Shown here one piece after another: positions 8,957 through 18,509 of a stretch of 64,000 bases of DNA. Source of the DNA: Mycobacterium scrofulaceum (GTDB taxonomy: Bacteria > Actinomycetota > Actinomycetes > Mycobacteriales > Mycobacteriaceae); the NCBI RefSeq assembly GCF_001667885.1, contig NZ_LZJW01000040.1, positions 29,474 to 93,473 on the forward strand, in the 5' to 3' direction. The notes under the pieces were generated by a model. The model was given only the letters and a program-made list of their open reading frames with translations, made no database searches and was not told the DNA's origin. The first letter of the stretch is position 1. Every line of letters begins with the position of its first letter. Position numbers and translations under genes: made by a program.

Positions 8957-9706
8957 CTAGCCTTCTTCCGGGGGCGGCAGCTGGCCGCGTCTCTCGATGA
9001 CCACCCGCGCGACGTCGGCCAGCTTGATGTTCAGCGACTGGGAATGGCGGCGCAGCAGTTCGAACGCCTGGTCCTCGCTCATGTCGTGCAGCAGCATCAG
9101 CATGCCGACCGCCTTGCCGATCTCGCGGTTGCTCATCAGTCCCCGGCGCAGGCTGCTGGCGTCCTCGCCCTTGGCGACCGCGTTGATGGCCACGCTGGCG
9201 AACGAGGCGAGCACCGCCGCACGCCCGGCCGCCTCGGCGTCGAACAGGTTGGGGGTGTCGCTGAAGAGGTTGAGCGCGGCCGCCTTGCGTTTGTCCACCA
9301 GCAGCCGAAAGCCCATCGCCCCGCGCACCGGGGTTTCCGCCACCAGGACCTTCGCCAGCTTGGGCCACAGCGACGGCGAGGTGAGGTCGGGGTCGATCTG
9401 CGGGGTTTCCTCCTCGATGGCGTCGATGCACGGCCCGTCGCCCGAACGCCGTTCCAGCTCGTCGACCTCCTGCGCCAGCCGGTCACTCGCGCCGACGGTG
9501 ACGTAGCGGTCGCCTTCGCGCACCAAGAGGCTGGCGTGGTCGCATCCGGGGACGACCAGGGTGGCGGCGACGCAGATGGCCGCATACATCTGGCCGGCGT
9601 CCGAGCCCTGGTAGATGATCTCGGCCAGCGCGGCGAAGACTGTCCCGGGGTCGGCCTTCTCCCCGCCGGGAGTCGGCCGCTCCGTGGCCGTCGAATCGTC
9701 CCCCAT
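8957..9706 (-). CDS. GAF-ANTAR RNA-binding regulator
   Basis: Residues about 30-170 form a GAF sensor domain (VVPGCDHASLLVREGDRYVT, SGDGPCIDAIEE). Residues about 180-240 form an ANTAR domain (NREIGKAVGMLMLLHDMSEDQAFELLRR), which acts as an antiterminator by binding paired hairpins in nascent mRNA. This architecture is common in mycobacteria. Its signal is unknown, and no paired ANTAR hairpins were recognised nearby. The gene converges on the DUF2469 gene with a six-base gap. Confidence 0.85.
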   Translation of the reverse strand: MGDDSTATERPTPGGEKADPGTVFAALAEIIYQGSDAGQMYAAICVAATLVVPGCDHASLLVREGDRYVTVGASDRLAQEVDELERRSGDGPCIDAIEEETPQIDPDLTSPSLWPKLAKVLVAETPVRGAMGFRLLVDKRKAAALNLFSDTPNLFDAEAAGRAAVLASFASVAINAVAKGEDASSLRRGLMSNREIGKAVGMLMLLHDMSEDQAFELLRRHSQSLNIKLADVARVVIERRGQLPPPEEG

Positions 9707-9976
9707 GCTGTGCCTCTTTTCCTGCGCAGTCGGCAGCGTGACCCGCGTTCGATCGCCGTAGATTATCGGCTCTCGTCGCTGCCCTCACATGCCGTTCGGC
9801 GCGATTGCGGCGAAATCGTCAGCCTCGGCCGTCAGTGCCGGGGCCGGCGGACATTTGCTGACATTACGGGCAGCCGCGCGCCCGGCGCTCGCGAATGGCG
9901 CCAGCTCGAGGCGGCGCCATGGGTGACGTTTCCCACCAGTGGTTTCGGCGGGCCTTGGAGGGGAAAGAGTCCTGGG

Positions 9977-10957
9977 GTGGGAATTACCGTCGCGGTGACC
10001 GGGCCGACCGGTGAGATCGGGATGTCCGCGGTGACGGCGCTGGAGCGCGAACCGGCCGTGGACGCCATCATCGGGATGGCGCGCCGGCCGTTCGACCCGT
10101 CCTCGCGCGGCTGGCAGAAGACCACCTACCAGCAGGGCGACATTCTCGACCGCGAGGCCGTCGACGCCCTCGTGGCCCAGGCCGACGTGGTGATCCACCT
10201 GGCCTTCATCATCATGGGTTCGCGCGAAGAGAGCGCCCGCATCAACCTGCAGGGCACCCGCAACGTGTTCGAGGCGACGGTCGCCAGCGAGCGGACCCGG
10301 CGCCTGGTGTACACGTCGTCGGTGGCGGCCTACGGGTACCACCGCGACAACCCGGACCCGCTGACCGAGGACGTGCCGGCGCGGGGCTCCGAGGAGCACT
10401 ACTACTCGGAGCAGAAGGCGGCGTGTGAGGCCCTGCTCGGCGAGATCACCAAGGACTCGCCCCTGGAAGTCTTCGTGTTGCGGCCGTGCATCGTCGCCGG
10501 TCCCAACGCCACCGCCCTCGCCGACGCGATGCCGTGGAACCAGCTGCCCGGCCCGATGCGAGCCGTGGTCAAGGCGGTGCCGGTACTGAAGCCGGTGGTC
10601 CCCGACCCGGGCTACCCGCTGCAGCTGGTGCACCACGACGACGGCGCGAGCGCGATCGCGCTCGCGGCCACCGCGCCGGCGCCGCCCGGCGCGTACAACA
10701 TCGCCGGCGACGGGGTCGTCACGGTGGCCGACGTGGCCAGGGCGCTTGGTGGCCGCCCGGTCCGGGTCCCCGCCGCCGCGGCCGTCGCGGCGTCGGCGGC
10801 GCTTTCCCGCGTGCCGCTCGTTCCGTCCATGCTGGAATGGCTGCACACCGCACGCACGTCCATGGTCATGGACACCACCAAGGCGCGCACCCAACTCGGC
10901 TGGCGGCCGGTCCACTCCTCGGCGGAAACCCTGACCGCGCTGGCCTCGGCGCTATGA
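9977..10957 (+). CDS. NAD-dependent epimerase/dehydratase family protein
   Basis: This is an extended-type SDR protein of 326 residues. The Rossmann motif is VTGPTGEIG near the N-terminus, and the active-site pair Tyr-x-x-x-Lys is probably YSEQK, with the Ser in YTSSVAAYG. It probably oxidises or reduces a sugar nucleotide, sterol or isoprenoid; the substrate cannot be told. The GTG at 9977 is chosen because it has GGGAAAGAG eight bases upstream and starts directly at the Rossmann strand; the frame is open far upstream but that part is antisense to the GAF-ANTAR gene. It stands where M. tuberculosis has fdhF. Confidence 0.85.
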   Translation: MGITVAVTGPTGEIGMSAVTALEREPAVDAIIGMARRPFDPSSRGWQKTTYQQGDILDREAVDALVAQADVVIHLAFIIMGSREESARINLQGTRNVFEATVASERTRRLVYTSSVAAYGYHRDNPDPLTEDVPARGSEEHYYSEQKAACEALLGEITKDSPLEVFVLRPCIVAGPNATALADAMPWNQLPGPMRAVVKAVPVLKPVVPDPGYPLQLVHHDDGASAIALAATAPAPPGAYNIAGDGVVTVADVARALGGRPVRVPAAAAVAASAALSRVPLVPSMLEWLHTARTSMVMDTTKARTQLGWRPVHSSAETLTALASAL

Positions 10958-11027
10958 GGCCGAGGTAGTTTTGCTGCGTGAGGTCTCTGCGCTCCGCCGC
11001 AATGCCCGCCGACGGTGAAATCGCCTC

Positions 11028-11846
11028 GTGCGGCGCGTAACTGAGCGCCGGCGGGTGAAGCACCTGACCGCCGGTAAAGCCAGCACCCGGCCCGAGAGCC
11101 TGGTCGTCGAGGAACCGCTCGAGATCCGGGTGAACGGCGCGGCGGTCACCGTGACCATGCGCACTCCAGGGGCGGATTTCGAACTGGCGCAAGGCTTTCT
11201 GCTCACCGAGGGAATCATCGCGGGCCGCGACGACGTGCAGACCATCCGCTATTGCGGTGGCGCCGTCGAGGGCGCGAACACCTATAACGTCCTGGACGTG
11301 ACGCTGGCCGCGGGCGTCGCGGCGCCCAGCCTCGACGTGACCCGAAACTTTTACACCACCTCCTCGTGCGGCGTCTGCGGCAAGGCGTCGCTGGATGCGG
11401 TGCGGTTGATCGGCCGCTTCGCCCCCGGGGCGGATCCCGCGACTCTTGCGGCGGCCACGCTCGAGGCGATGCCCGCCCAACTGCGTTCCGCGCAGAAGGT
11501 TTTCGACAGCACCGGCGGCCTGCACGCCGCCGCGCTGTTCGAGGTCGATGGGACCATGCTCGCGGTGCGCGAGGACGTCGGCAGGCACAACGCCGTCGAC
11601 AAAGTCATCGGCTGGGCGCTGGAACAGCGCCGGGTGCCGCTGGAGGGCTCCGTGCTGCTGGTGAGTGGGCGGGCCTCCTTCGAGTTGACGCAGAAGGCGG
11701 TGCTGGCGGGGATTCCGGTGCTGGCCGCCGTGTCCGCGCCGTCGTCGCTGGCGGTCTCGTTGGCCGAGGAGTCGGGGATCACGTTGGTCGCCTTTCTGCG
11801 CGAGGACTCGATGAACATCTACACCCGGGCCGATCGCATCCGCTAG
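11028..11846 (+). CDS. fdhD: Formate dehydrogenase accessory protein FdhD
   Basis: FdhD passes sulfur from a cysteine desulfurase to the bis-MGD cofactor of formate dehydrogenase. The key CxxC is seen in [13 protein letters not shown], and the family signature [16 protein letters not shown] is intact. The start is a GTG ([15 protein letters not shown]). The length of 272 is normal. Its usual partner fdhF is not beside it, so it must serve an enzyme encoded elsewhere, or be a remnant. Confidence 0.92.
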   Translation: MRRVTERRRVKHLTAGKASTRPESLVVEEPLEIRVNGAAVTVTMRTPGADFELAQGFLLTEGIIAGRDDVQTIRYCGGAVEGANTYNVLDVTLAAGVAAPSLDVTRNFYTTSSCGVCGKASLDAVRLIGRFAPGADPATLAAATLEAMPAQLRSAQKVFDSTGGLHAAALFEVDGTMLAVREDVGRHNAVDKVIGWALEQRRVPLEGSVLLVSGRASFELTQKAVLAGIPVLAAVSAPSSLAVSLAEESGITLVAFLREDSMNIYTRADRIR

Positions 11847-11960
11847 ACGCATCCGGCCGGTTGTGGATGAACGCGGCACTGGGGATAACCGGCCGTCGCG
11901 GACGGCTCACCCGCGCCGCTGCGGCCCGCCGTGTCGGGGCCGGCCCGCACAGTGGCCGGC

Positions 11961-12338
11961 ATGACGACCGAAACGACGTTGACCCGGGTCCAGCTCGGCG
12001 CGCTGGGTGAGGCGCTCGCCGTGGATCACCTGACGAGGGCGGGATTGCGTGTCCTGCAACGTAACTGGCGGTGCCGCTACGGCGAGCTCGACGTGATCGC
12101 CTGCGATGACGCCACCCGCACGGTGGTGTTCGTCGAGGTGAAGACGCGCACCGGCGACGGCTACGGCGGGCTGGCCTACGCGGTCACCGAGCGTAAGGTC
12201 CGCCGGTTGCGCCGCCTGGCCGGGCTGTGGCTGGCGGGCCAGGACGCGCGTTGGGCGGCGCTGCGCATCGACGTGATCCGGGTGCGGATCGGGCGCCGGC
12301 GCACCCCCGAAATCACCCATCTGCAAGGGATCGGCTGA
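11961..12338 (+). CDS. YraN/UPF0102 endonuclease-like protein
   Basis: This small protein has the restriction-endonuclease-like fold. The motif GELDVIACD followed by VFVEVKTRT supplies the Asp and the Glu-x-Lys of the PD-(D/E)xK active site. The first ATG at 11961 is preferred over the GTG at 11931, since it gives the normal length (125 residues) and N-terminus. Its stop overlaps the comM start (TGATG). It is the counterpart of Rv2898c. Its biological role is not established. Confidence 0.88.
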   Translation: MTTETTLTRVQLGALGEALAVDHLTRAGLRVLQRNWRCRYGELDVIACDDATRTVVFVEVKTRTGDGYGGLAYAVTERKVRRLRRLAGLWLAGQDARWAALRIDVIRVRIGRRRTPEITHLQGIG

Positions 12339-13849
12339 TGGCACTGGGCCGCGCGTTCTCGGTCGCCGTCCGCGGCGTGGACGGACAGATCGTGGAGATC
12401 GAAGCCGACATCACCTCCGGACTGCCGGGCGTTCATCTGGTGGGTCTGCCGGACGCCGCCCTGCAGGAATCCCGCGACCGGGTCAGGGCCGCGGTCACCA
12501 ACTGCGGCAACAGCTGGCCGATGGCGCGGCTCACGCTCGCGCTGTCACCGGCGACGCTGCCCAAAATGGGGTCCGTCTACGACATCGCCCTGGCCGCGGC
12601 GGTCCTGTCGGCGCAGCGCAAGAACCCGTGGGATCGCCTGGAGAAGACGGTGCTGCTGGGCGAGCTGTCGCTGGACGGCCGGGTGCGCCCGGTGCGCGGC
12701 GTGCTGCCGGCGGTGCTGGCCGCCAAGCGCGACGGCTGGCCGGCCGTCGTCGTCCCGGTCGACAACCTGGCCGAGGCCAGCCTGGTCGACGGCATCGACG
12801 TCTGGGGCGTGCGCACGCTGGGGCAGTTGCAGAAATGGCTCAGCGGATCCGTCGCCCTGCAGAACCGGATCACCACCACGCCCACCCCGCCGGAACCCGC
12901 GATGGATCTGGCCGATGTGGTCGGGCAGACGCAGGCGCGGTTTGCGGTCGAGGTGGCCGCCGCCGGTTCACACCACCTCATGCTCACGGGACCACCGGGT
13001 GTCGGCAAAACGATGCTCGCCCAACGGCTTCCGGGGCTGCTTCCGCCGCTGTCGGAGAGTGAGTCACTCGAGGTCACCGCGATCCATTCGGTGGCCGGGC
13101 TGCTGTCGGGGGAGACGCCGCTGATCACCACGCCGCCGTTCGTGGCGCCGCATCACAGCTCGAGCATGGCGGCGCTCGTCGGCGGGGGCTCGGGCATGGC
13201 GCGCCCCGGGGCGGTCAGCCGCGCGCATCGCGGGGTGCTCTTCCTCGACGAATGCGCGGAGATCAGCGTCAGCGCGTTGGAAGCCTTGCGAACGCCGTTG
13301 GAGGATGGGGAGATTCGGCTCGCCCGACGCGACGGTGTGGCCTGCTACCCGGCCCGCTTTCAGTTGGTGCTGGCCGCCAACCTGTGCCCCTGCGCGCCCG
13401 CCGACCCGCAGGACTGCATCTGTGCCGCCGCGGCCAAGCGTCGCTACCTCGGCAAGCTGTCCGGTCCACTGCTCGACCGGGTGGACCTGCGGGTGCAGAT
13501 GCACTCGGTGCGCGCGGGCGCGTTCTCCGGCGGCGAAGCCGAGTCGACGGCCCAGGTTCGGCAGCGGGTGGCCCAGGCCCGCGCGGCCGCGGCCCAGCGG
13601 TGGTCGCCGCACGGATTCCGCACCAACGCCGAAGTCAGCGGGGCGCTGCTGCGCCGGAAGTTCCGTCCCGGCAATGCGGCGATGGCCCCGCTGCAGAAGG
13701 CGCTGGATCGTGGGGTGCTCAGCATCCGCGGCCTGGACCGGACTCTTCGGGTCGCGTGGAGCCTGACCGATCTGGCCGGCGGGGTGTCGCCCGGGCTGGA
13801 TGAGGTCGCGGCCGCGCTGAGCTTCCGGCAGCCGGGGGCGCAGCGATGA
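12338..13849 (+). CDS. comM: ComM / YifB-family Mg-chelatase-like ATPase
   Basis: This is a 503-residue AAA+ protein. The N-terminal Lon-like ChlI domain spans residues about 1-180 (ALGRAFSVAVRGVDGQIVEI). The ATPase has Walker A GPPGVGKTML, Walker B VLFLDEC, and arginine-finger regions. A C-terminal Mg-chelatase domain carries the CPCAPADPQDCIC cysteine cluster. In Vibrio, ComM is a branch-migration helicase used in natural transformation; the role in mycobacteria is not proven. It lies between yraN and dprA, which fits a DNA-processing unit. Confidence 0.9.
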   Translation: MALGRAFSVAVRGVDGQIVEIEADITSGLPGVHLVGLPDAALQESRDRVRAAVTNCGNSWPMARLTLALSPATLPKMGSVYDIALAAAVLSAQRKNPWDRLEKTVLLGELSLDGRVRPVRGVLPAVLAAKRDGWPAVVVPVDNLAEASLVDGIDVWGVRTLGQLQKWLSGSVALQNRITTTPTPPEPAMDLADVVGQTQARFAVEVAAAGSHHLMLTGPPGVGKTMLAQRLPGLLPPLSESESLEVTAIHSVAGLLSGETPLITTPPFVAPHHSSSMAALVGGGSGMARPGAVSRAHRGVLFLDECAEISVSALEALRTPLEDGEIRLARRDGVACYPARFQLVLAANLCPCAPADPQDCICAAAAKRRYLGKLSGPLLDRVDLRVQMHSVRAGAFSGGEAESTAQVRQRVAQARAAAAQRWSPHGFRTNAEVSGALLRRKFRPGNAAMAPLQKALDRGVLSIRGLDRTLRVAWSLTDLAGGVSPGLDEVAAALSFRQPGAQR

Positions 13850-13863
13850 GTGCCGGCCGCGGA

Positions 13864-14139
13864 TCACCAGTACGCGTGCGTCAACCAGTCGTTGTGGCCG
13901 CCGCGGACCGCTATCGCGGCGGTCACCAGGATGGCGAAGGCCCGGGCGAACTGTGCCATCGCGCGACCGCCCTCGCCGCGCTGTTCCATGTCATGCAACG
14001 CGACGAACGCGAGGCCGCCGCTGAGGATCGGGATGGGCATGCCGCACCAGCTGACCAGGCTCAACGCGAACGCCGCAACCGCCCAAGGGTTGATGGGGCG
14101 GGCGGGTGCCGCGAGCTGGGTCGGCGCGCAGACGATCAT
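13864..14139 (-). CDS. Small membrane protein (DUF4190-like)
   Basis: This is a 91-residue protein with two predicted membrane helices: PWAVAAFALSLVSWCGMPIP, followed by SGGLAFVAL, and a second one in FARAFAILVTAAIAV. The middle HDMEQRGEGGRAMA is typical of DUF4190 proteins. The start at 14139 is chosen because it has a GGAG site and avoids overlap with dprA. It is convergent with comM, with a gap of 14 bases, and has no known function. Confidence 0.65.
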   Translation of the reverse strand: MIVCAPTQLAAPARPINPWAVAAFALSLVSWCGMPIPILSGGLAFVALHDMEQRGEGGRAMAQFARAFAILVTAAIAVRGGHNDWLTHAYW

Positions 14140-14252
14140 TGTTCGCTCCGTTCCTTGCCGGCCGCGCGATGGCGAATGGGTGTCGACGACAACACATTCG
14201 CGGATGGGGCTAAAAGGATCCTTGGCGAACACTTGAAGTCGGGGGCGCCCCA

Positions 14253-15419
14253 ATGTTGACCGCTGTCGACGACCCCGTACTGCGGTCCTGGGCATACCTG
14301 TCCCGGGTGGCCGAGCCGCCCTGCGCCGAACTGGCAGCGCTGGTGCGGTCCGTCGGCCCGGTGGAGGCGGCCGAGCGGGTGCGCCGCGGTCTGGTCGACG
14401 ACGATGTCGCGCGGCAAACGGAGGCGAGGCGCGAAATCGACTGTGCCGCAGCCGACCTCGAGCTGCTCGCCCGTCGCGGGGGACGGTTGGTCACCCCCGA
14501 CGACGACGAGTGGCCGCTGCTGGCGTTCGCCGCCTTCGGGAGCGCCTCGGGCAAGGCGCGCGGCGCGGCCCCAATGGTGTTGTGGGCACAGGGCCCGGCC
14601 CGGCTGGACGAGGTGGCGGACCGCGCGGCCGCCGTGGTGGGTACGCGGGCCGCGACGGCATATGGCGAACACGTGACCGAGGACTTGGCGGTCGGGCTGG
14701 CGCAACGGGAGGTGGCCGTCGTTTCCGGCGGCGCGTACGGAATCGACGGCGCGGCACACCGGGCGGTGCTGAACGCCGACGGCATCACTGTGGCGGTCCT
14801 GGCCGGGGGACTCGACATTCCGTATCCGAGCGGCCATGCGGCGCTGCTGCATCGCGTCGGCCAACACGGCCTGCTCTTCACCGAATACCCGCCCGGCGTC
14901 CGGCCCGCGCGCCACCGATTCCTGACCCGCAACCGGCTGGTGGCCGCCGTCACCGGGGCCGCGGTGGTGGTCGAAGCCGGGCTGCGCAGCGGCGCGGCGA
15001 ACACCGCCGCGTGGGCGCGGGCGCTGGGGCGGGTGGTGGCCGCGGTTCCCGGCCCCGTGACGTCGTCGGCGTCCGCCGGCTGCCACGCGCTGCTGCGCAA
15101 CGGCGCCGAGCTGGTCACCCGCGCCGACCACATCGTCGAGCTCATCGGTCGCATCGGCGAGCTGGCCGCCGATGAAGCGCGCCCCACGACCGCGCTCGAC
15201 GGGCTGAGCGACGCCGAGCGCCGGGTGTACGAGGCGCTGCCGGGGCGCGGCGCCGCAACCGTCGAGCAGCTCGCGGTCGCGTCGGGGCAGGTGCCCGAGC
15301 GGGTGCTGGGGCCGCTGGCCATGCTCGAGCTGGCCGGGTTGGTGTGCCGTCACGAGGGCGGGTGGCGACTTCTCCGGGCCGCGAGCGGCCAAGCTGCATC
15401 GACGACGCGGCTCGTATAG
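14253..15419 (+). CDS. dprA: DNA processing protein DprA
   Basis: DprA loads RecA on single-stranded DNA during uptake. The Rossmann-like core is seen in AAVVGTRAATAYGEH, then VVSGGAYGIDGAAHRAVL and LAGGLDIPYPSGHAALL. A C-terminal winged-helix-like part follows (GLSDAERRVYEALPGRGAATV). The length of 388 is normal. It follows comM but is separated by the small convergent membrane-protein gene. Confidence 0.9.
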   Translation: MLTAVDDPVLRSWAYLSRVAEPPCAELAALVRSVGPVEAAERVRRGLVDDDVARQTEARREIDCAAADLELLARRGGRLVTPDDDEWPLLAFAAFGSASGKARGAAPMVLWAQGPARLDEVADRAAAVVGTRAATAYGEHVTEDLAVGLAQREVAVVSGGAYGIDGAAHRAVLNADGITVAVLAGGLDIPYPSGHAALLHRVGQHGLLFTEYPPGVRPARHRFLTRNRLVAAVTGAAVVVEAGLRSGAANTAAWARALGRVVAAVPGPVTSSASAGCHALLRNGAELVTRADHIVELIGRIGELAADEARPTTALDGLSDAERRVYEALPGRGAATVEQLAVASGQVPERVLGPLAMLELAGLVCRHEGGWRLLRAASGQAASTTRLV

Positions 15420-15451
15420 TCGACGGGGGTCGGGCGGGGACAGGAGGACAA

Positions 15452-16303
15452 GTGGCGGGTCGACCTCTGCAACGCTTCGAGGTTGTCGATACCAAGGAGC
15501 TCACACCGCACATGGTCGCGGTCGTGCTGGGCAGCAAGGACTTCGACGCCTTCGTGCCCAGCAAATTCACCGACTCCTACGTCAAGTTGGCGTTCGTCGC
15601 CGACGACATCGACGTCGCGGACCTGCCCCAGCCATTGACGCTCGACAGCTTCGCCGGCCTGCCCCCCGAGAAACGGCCGTCGGTTCGCACTATGACCGTC
15701 CGCCACGTCGACAGCGCCGCCGGTCAGATCACGCTGAACATCGTCACGCACGGCGAGCACGGGATCGCGGGGCAATGGGCGGCCGCGGCGCACCCCGGCC
15801 AGCGGATCTTCCTGATGGGTCCCGGCGGTGCCTACACGCCCGACCCGTCCGCCGATTGGCATCTGCTGGCCGGCGACGAGTCGGCACTGCCGGCCATCGC
15901 CGTGGCGCTGGAAGCGTTGCCGTCGAGTGCCGTCGGCAAGGCGTTCATTGAGGTGGCGGGCCAGGAAGACGAGATCCCCCTGGCCGCGCCGGAAGGCGTG
16001 GAGGTGCATTGGGTCTATCGCGGGGGCCGGGCCGACCTGGTCCCCGAGGACCGCGCCGGCGACCACGCCCCGCTGATCGAGGCGGTCACCACCACGCCAT
16101 GGCTGCCCGGGCAGGTGCACGTCTTCATTCACGGCGAGGCGCAAAGCGTCATGCACAATCTGCGGCCCTACATCCGCAAGGAGCGCGGCGTGGACGCGAA
16201 GTGGGCGTCGTCCATCTCGGGCTACTGGCGGCGTGGCCGCACCGAAGAGACCTTCCGGCAGTGGAAGAAGGAACTGGCCGAGGCGGAGTCCGGGGCCTCC
16301 TAG
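15452..16303 (+). CDS. viuB: Siderophore-interacting flavoprotein ViuB
   Basis: This FAD-dependent ferric-siderophore reductase releases iron from mycobactin or carboxymycobactin in the cytoplasm. The FAD-binding part is KRPSVRTMTVRHVDS, and the NAD(P)H-binding part has LAGDESALPAIAVALE. The start is the GTG at 15452, with a perfect AGGAGG at 15442, giving 283 residues, the length of Rv2895c. An open frame further upstream overlaps dprA and is not used. I see no iron box just upstream. Confidence 0.87.
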   Translation: MAGRPLQRFEVVDTKELTPHMVAVVLGSKDFDAFVPSKFTDSYVKLAFVADDIDVADLPQPLTLDSFAGLPPEKRPSVRTMTVRHVDSAAGQITLNIVTHGEHGIAGQWAAAAHPGQRIFLMGPGGAYTPDPSADWHLLAGDESALPAIAVALEALPSSAVGKAFIEVAGQEDEIPLAAPEGVEVHWVYRGGRADLVPEDRAGDHAPLIEAVTTTPWLPGQVHVFIHGEAQSVMHNLRPYIRKERGVDAKWASSISGYWRRGRTEETFRQWKKELAEAESGAS

Positions 16304-16345
16304 CGGGTTCGTCGGTCCGATCGCCGGCTGGCATCCTCTAGTTCC

Positions 16346-17509
16346 ATGGCGCATTACGGCGATTACCAGAACGAGATCTACTTCAAGGGTCTGGGCGGGA
16401 TCGCGCCCGCGCTGCCGATGGCCTTCGCGGAGCTGGAGGCCCGGGCCGAGCGGGCGATGTCGCCGTCGGTGTGGTCCTACGTCACCGGTGGCGCCGGAGA
16501 CGAGCGCACCCAACGGGCCAATCGCGAGGCGTTCGACCGCTGGGGCCTGATGCCCCGCATGTTCGTCGGGGCCGCCGAGCGTGACCTGTCGGTAGAGGTG
16601 TTCGGCCTGACGCTGCCGTCACCGTTGTTCATGGCGCCGATCGGCGTGATCGGCATCTGCGCGCAAGACGGCCACGGCGACCTGGCCACCGCGCGCGCCG
16701 CCGCGGCCACCGGTGTCCCGATGGTCGTGTCCACCCTGACCGCCGACCCGCTGGAAGACGTCGCCGCGCAGTTCGGCGATACCCCCGGTTTCTTCCAGCT
16801 GTACACGCCGAAGAATCGCGAGCTCGCCGCCAGCCTGGTGCAACGGGCCGAGGCCGCCGGCTACCAGGGCATCATCGTCACCCTGGACACCTGGATTCCG
16901 GGATGGCGTCCGCGCGACCTGAGCACGGCGAATTTTCCGCAGTTGCGGGGTCTGTGCCTCAGCAACTACACCAGCGACCCGGTCTTTCGCGCCGGCCTGC
17001 AGCGCCCGCCCGAGGAGGACCCGCAGGCCACCGTGCTGCAGTGGATCACGACGTTCGGCAATCCGTTGACGTGGGACGACCTCCCGTGGTTGCGATCGCT
17101 GACCGAGCTGCCGCTCATCATCAAGGGCATCTGCCATCCCGACGACGCCCGGCGCGCCAAGGACGGCGGCGTCGACGGCATCTACTGCTCGACGCACGGC
17201 GGCCGCCAGGCCAACGGCGGCCTGCCCGCGCTGGACTGCCTGCCGGGGGTGATCGAGGCGGCCGACGGCCTGCCGGTGCTGTTCGATTCGGGCATCCGCA
17301 ACGGGGCCGACATCGTCAAGGCGCTGGCGCTGGGCGCGACCGCGGTGGGCGTCGGTCGGCCGTACGCCTACGGTCTGGCGCTCGGGGGCGTCGACGGGGT
17401 CGTGCACGTGCTGCGTTCGCTGCTGGCCGAAGCGGACCTGATCATGGCCGTCGACGGCTATCCGACACTGAAAGATCTCACCCCGGACACGCTTCGGCGC
17501 GTCGACTGA
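16346..17509 (+). CDS. FMN-dependent alpha-hydroxy acid oxidase (lactate 2-monooxygenase-like)
   Basis: This TIM-barrel flavoprotein oxidises a 2-hydroxy acid such as L-lactate. The FMN and substrate residues are in [11 protein letters not shown], in [14 protein letters not shown], in [15 protein letters not shown] and in [11 protein letters not shown], whose His is the catalytic base. The phosphate-binding part is [21 protein letters not shown]. The closest family I recognise is the mycobacterial lactate 2-monooxygenase, but the substrate is inferred. xerC starts 33 bases after its stop. Confidence 0.85.
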   Translation: MAHYGDYQNEIYFKGLGGIAPALPMAFAELEARAERAMSPSVWSYVTGGAGDERTQRANREAFDRWGLMPRMFVGAAERDLSVEVFGLTLPSPLFMAPIGVIGICAQDGHGDLATARAAAATGVPMVVSTLTADPLEDVAAQFGDTPGFFQLYTPKNRELAASLVQRAEAAGYQGIIVTLDTWIPGWRPRDLSTANFPQLRGLCLSNYTSDPVFRAGLQRPPEEDPQATVLQWITTFGNPLTWDDLPWLRSLTELPLIIKGICHPDDARRAKDGGVDGIYCSTHGGRQANGGLPALDCLPGVIEAADGLPVLFDSGIRNGADIVKALALGATAVGVGRPYAYGLALGGVDGVVHVLRSLLAEADLIMAVDGYPTLKDLTPDTLRRVD

Positions 17510-17542
17510 TCGGAGTCCGCGGCCCCTGCGAACGTTGCAGGC

Positions 17543-18439
17543 GTGGAGGCCATCCTCGAGGAATTCGACGAGTACCTGGCGCTGCAATGCGGCCGCTCGG
17601 CGCACACCCGTCGGGCCTACCTCGGCGACCTGCGCTCGCTGCTGACGTTCCTGGAGAGCCGCGGCGCCGGGCTGGACGGGCTGAGCCTGCCGCTCCTGCG
17701 CTCATGGTTGTCGTCCGCGGCCACCGCGGGCGCCGCCCGCACGACGCTGGCCCGTCGCACCTCGGCGGTCAAGGCGTTCACCGCGTGGGCCGCGCGGCGC
17801 GGGTTGCTGGCCGGGGACCCGGCCGCGCGGCTGCAGGTGCCCAAGGCGCACCGCACGCTGCCGGCGGTGTTGCGCCAGGACCAGGCGCTCGACGCGATGG
17901 CCGCCGCGAAATCCGGTGCGCAACAAGGTGATCCGATGGCGTTGCGGGACCGGCTGATCGTCGAAATGTTGTACGCCACCGGAATCCGGGTGAGCGAGCT
18001 CTGCGGCCTGGACATCGACGACGTGGACACCCGTTATCGGCTGGTCCGGGTGCTCGGCAAGGGCAACAAGCAGCGCACCGTGCCGTTCGGGATGCCGGCC
18101 GCCGAGGCGCTGCGCGCCTGGCTGGACCAGGGCCGGCCCGCCCTGGTGACCGCCGAGTCGGGGCCCGCCCTGCTGCTGGGCGCCCGCGGCAGGCGGCTCG
18201 ACGTGCGCCAGGCCCGCACCGTGGTGCACCAAACGGTGGCCGCGGTGGACGGCGCTCCCGACATGGGCCCGCACGGGCTGCGGCACAGCGCGGCGACGCA
18301 TCTGCTGGAAGGCGGCGCCGACCTGCGGGTCGTGCAGGAGCTGCTCGGCCATTCCAGCCTGGCGACCACCCAGCTCTACACCCACGTCGCCGTCTCCCGG
18401 TTGCGGGCGGTGCACGATCAGGCCCACCCTCGGGCGTGA
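17543..18439 (+). CDS. xerC: Tyrosine recombinase XerC
   Basis: With XerD, XerC resolves chromosome dimers at dif. The N-terminal SAM-like domain is at residues 1-90 ([20 protein letters not shown]). The catalytic set is complete: Arg in [12 protein letters not shown], Lys in [11 protein letters not shown], HxxR in [15 protein letters not shown], His in [13 protein letters not shown], and the nucleophile Tyr in that last segment. The length of 298 equals Rv2894c. The GTG start is used. Confidence 0.93.
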   Translation: MEAILEEFDEYLALQCGRSAHTRRAYLGDLRSLLTFLESRGAGLDGLSLPLLRSWLSSAATAGAARTTLARRTSAVKAFTAWAARRGLLAGDPAARLQVPKAHRTLPAVLRQDQALDAMAAAKSGAQQGDPMALRDRLIVEMLYATGIRVSELCGLDIDDVDTRYRLVRVLGKGNKQRTVPFGMPAAEALRAWLDQGRPALVTAESGPALLLGARGRRLDVRQARTVVHQTVAAVDGAPDMGPHGLRHSAATHLLEGGADLRVVQELLGHSSLATTQLYTHVAVSRLRAVHDQAHPRA

Positions 18440-18509
18440 GCGTGCACCCACGGGAGGGTGCGGACCGGGCGCCGACACACCGTGGGGGACCGCCCCGGGC
18501 GCACGCTCA
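18437..18509. terminator. Bidirectional terminator formed by nested inverted repeats
   Basis: TGAGCGTGC at 18437 and GCACGCTCA at 18501 are perfect inverted arms, and they include the stop codon of xerC and the stop codon of the convergent M23 gene. A second pair, CCCACGG at 18447 and CCGTGGG at 18480, is nested inside. The design suits a two-way hairpin without a U-tract, as is common in mycobacteria. Confidence 0.5.

Noticed and set aside
9044..9976. Long upstream extension of the epimerase frame
   Set aside because: It is antisense to the GAF-ANTAR gene and lacks a fold; the Rossmann domain starts just at the GTG at 9977.
10866..11879. A 337-codon minus-strand open frame over fdhD
   Set aside because: It is the antisense of fdhD, with no recognisable domain and no ribosome site.
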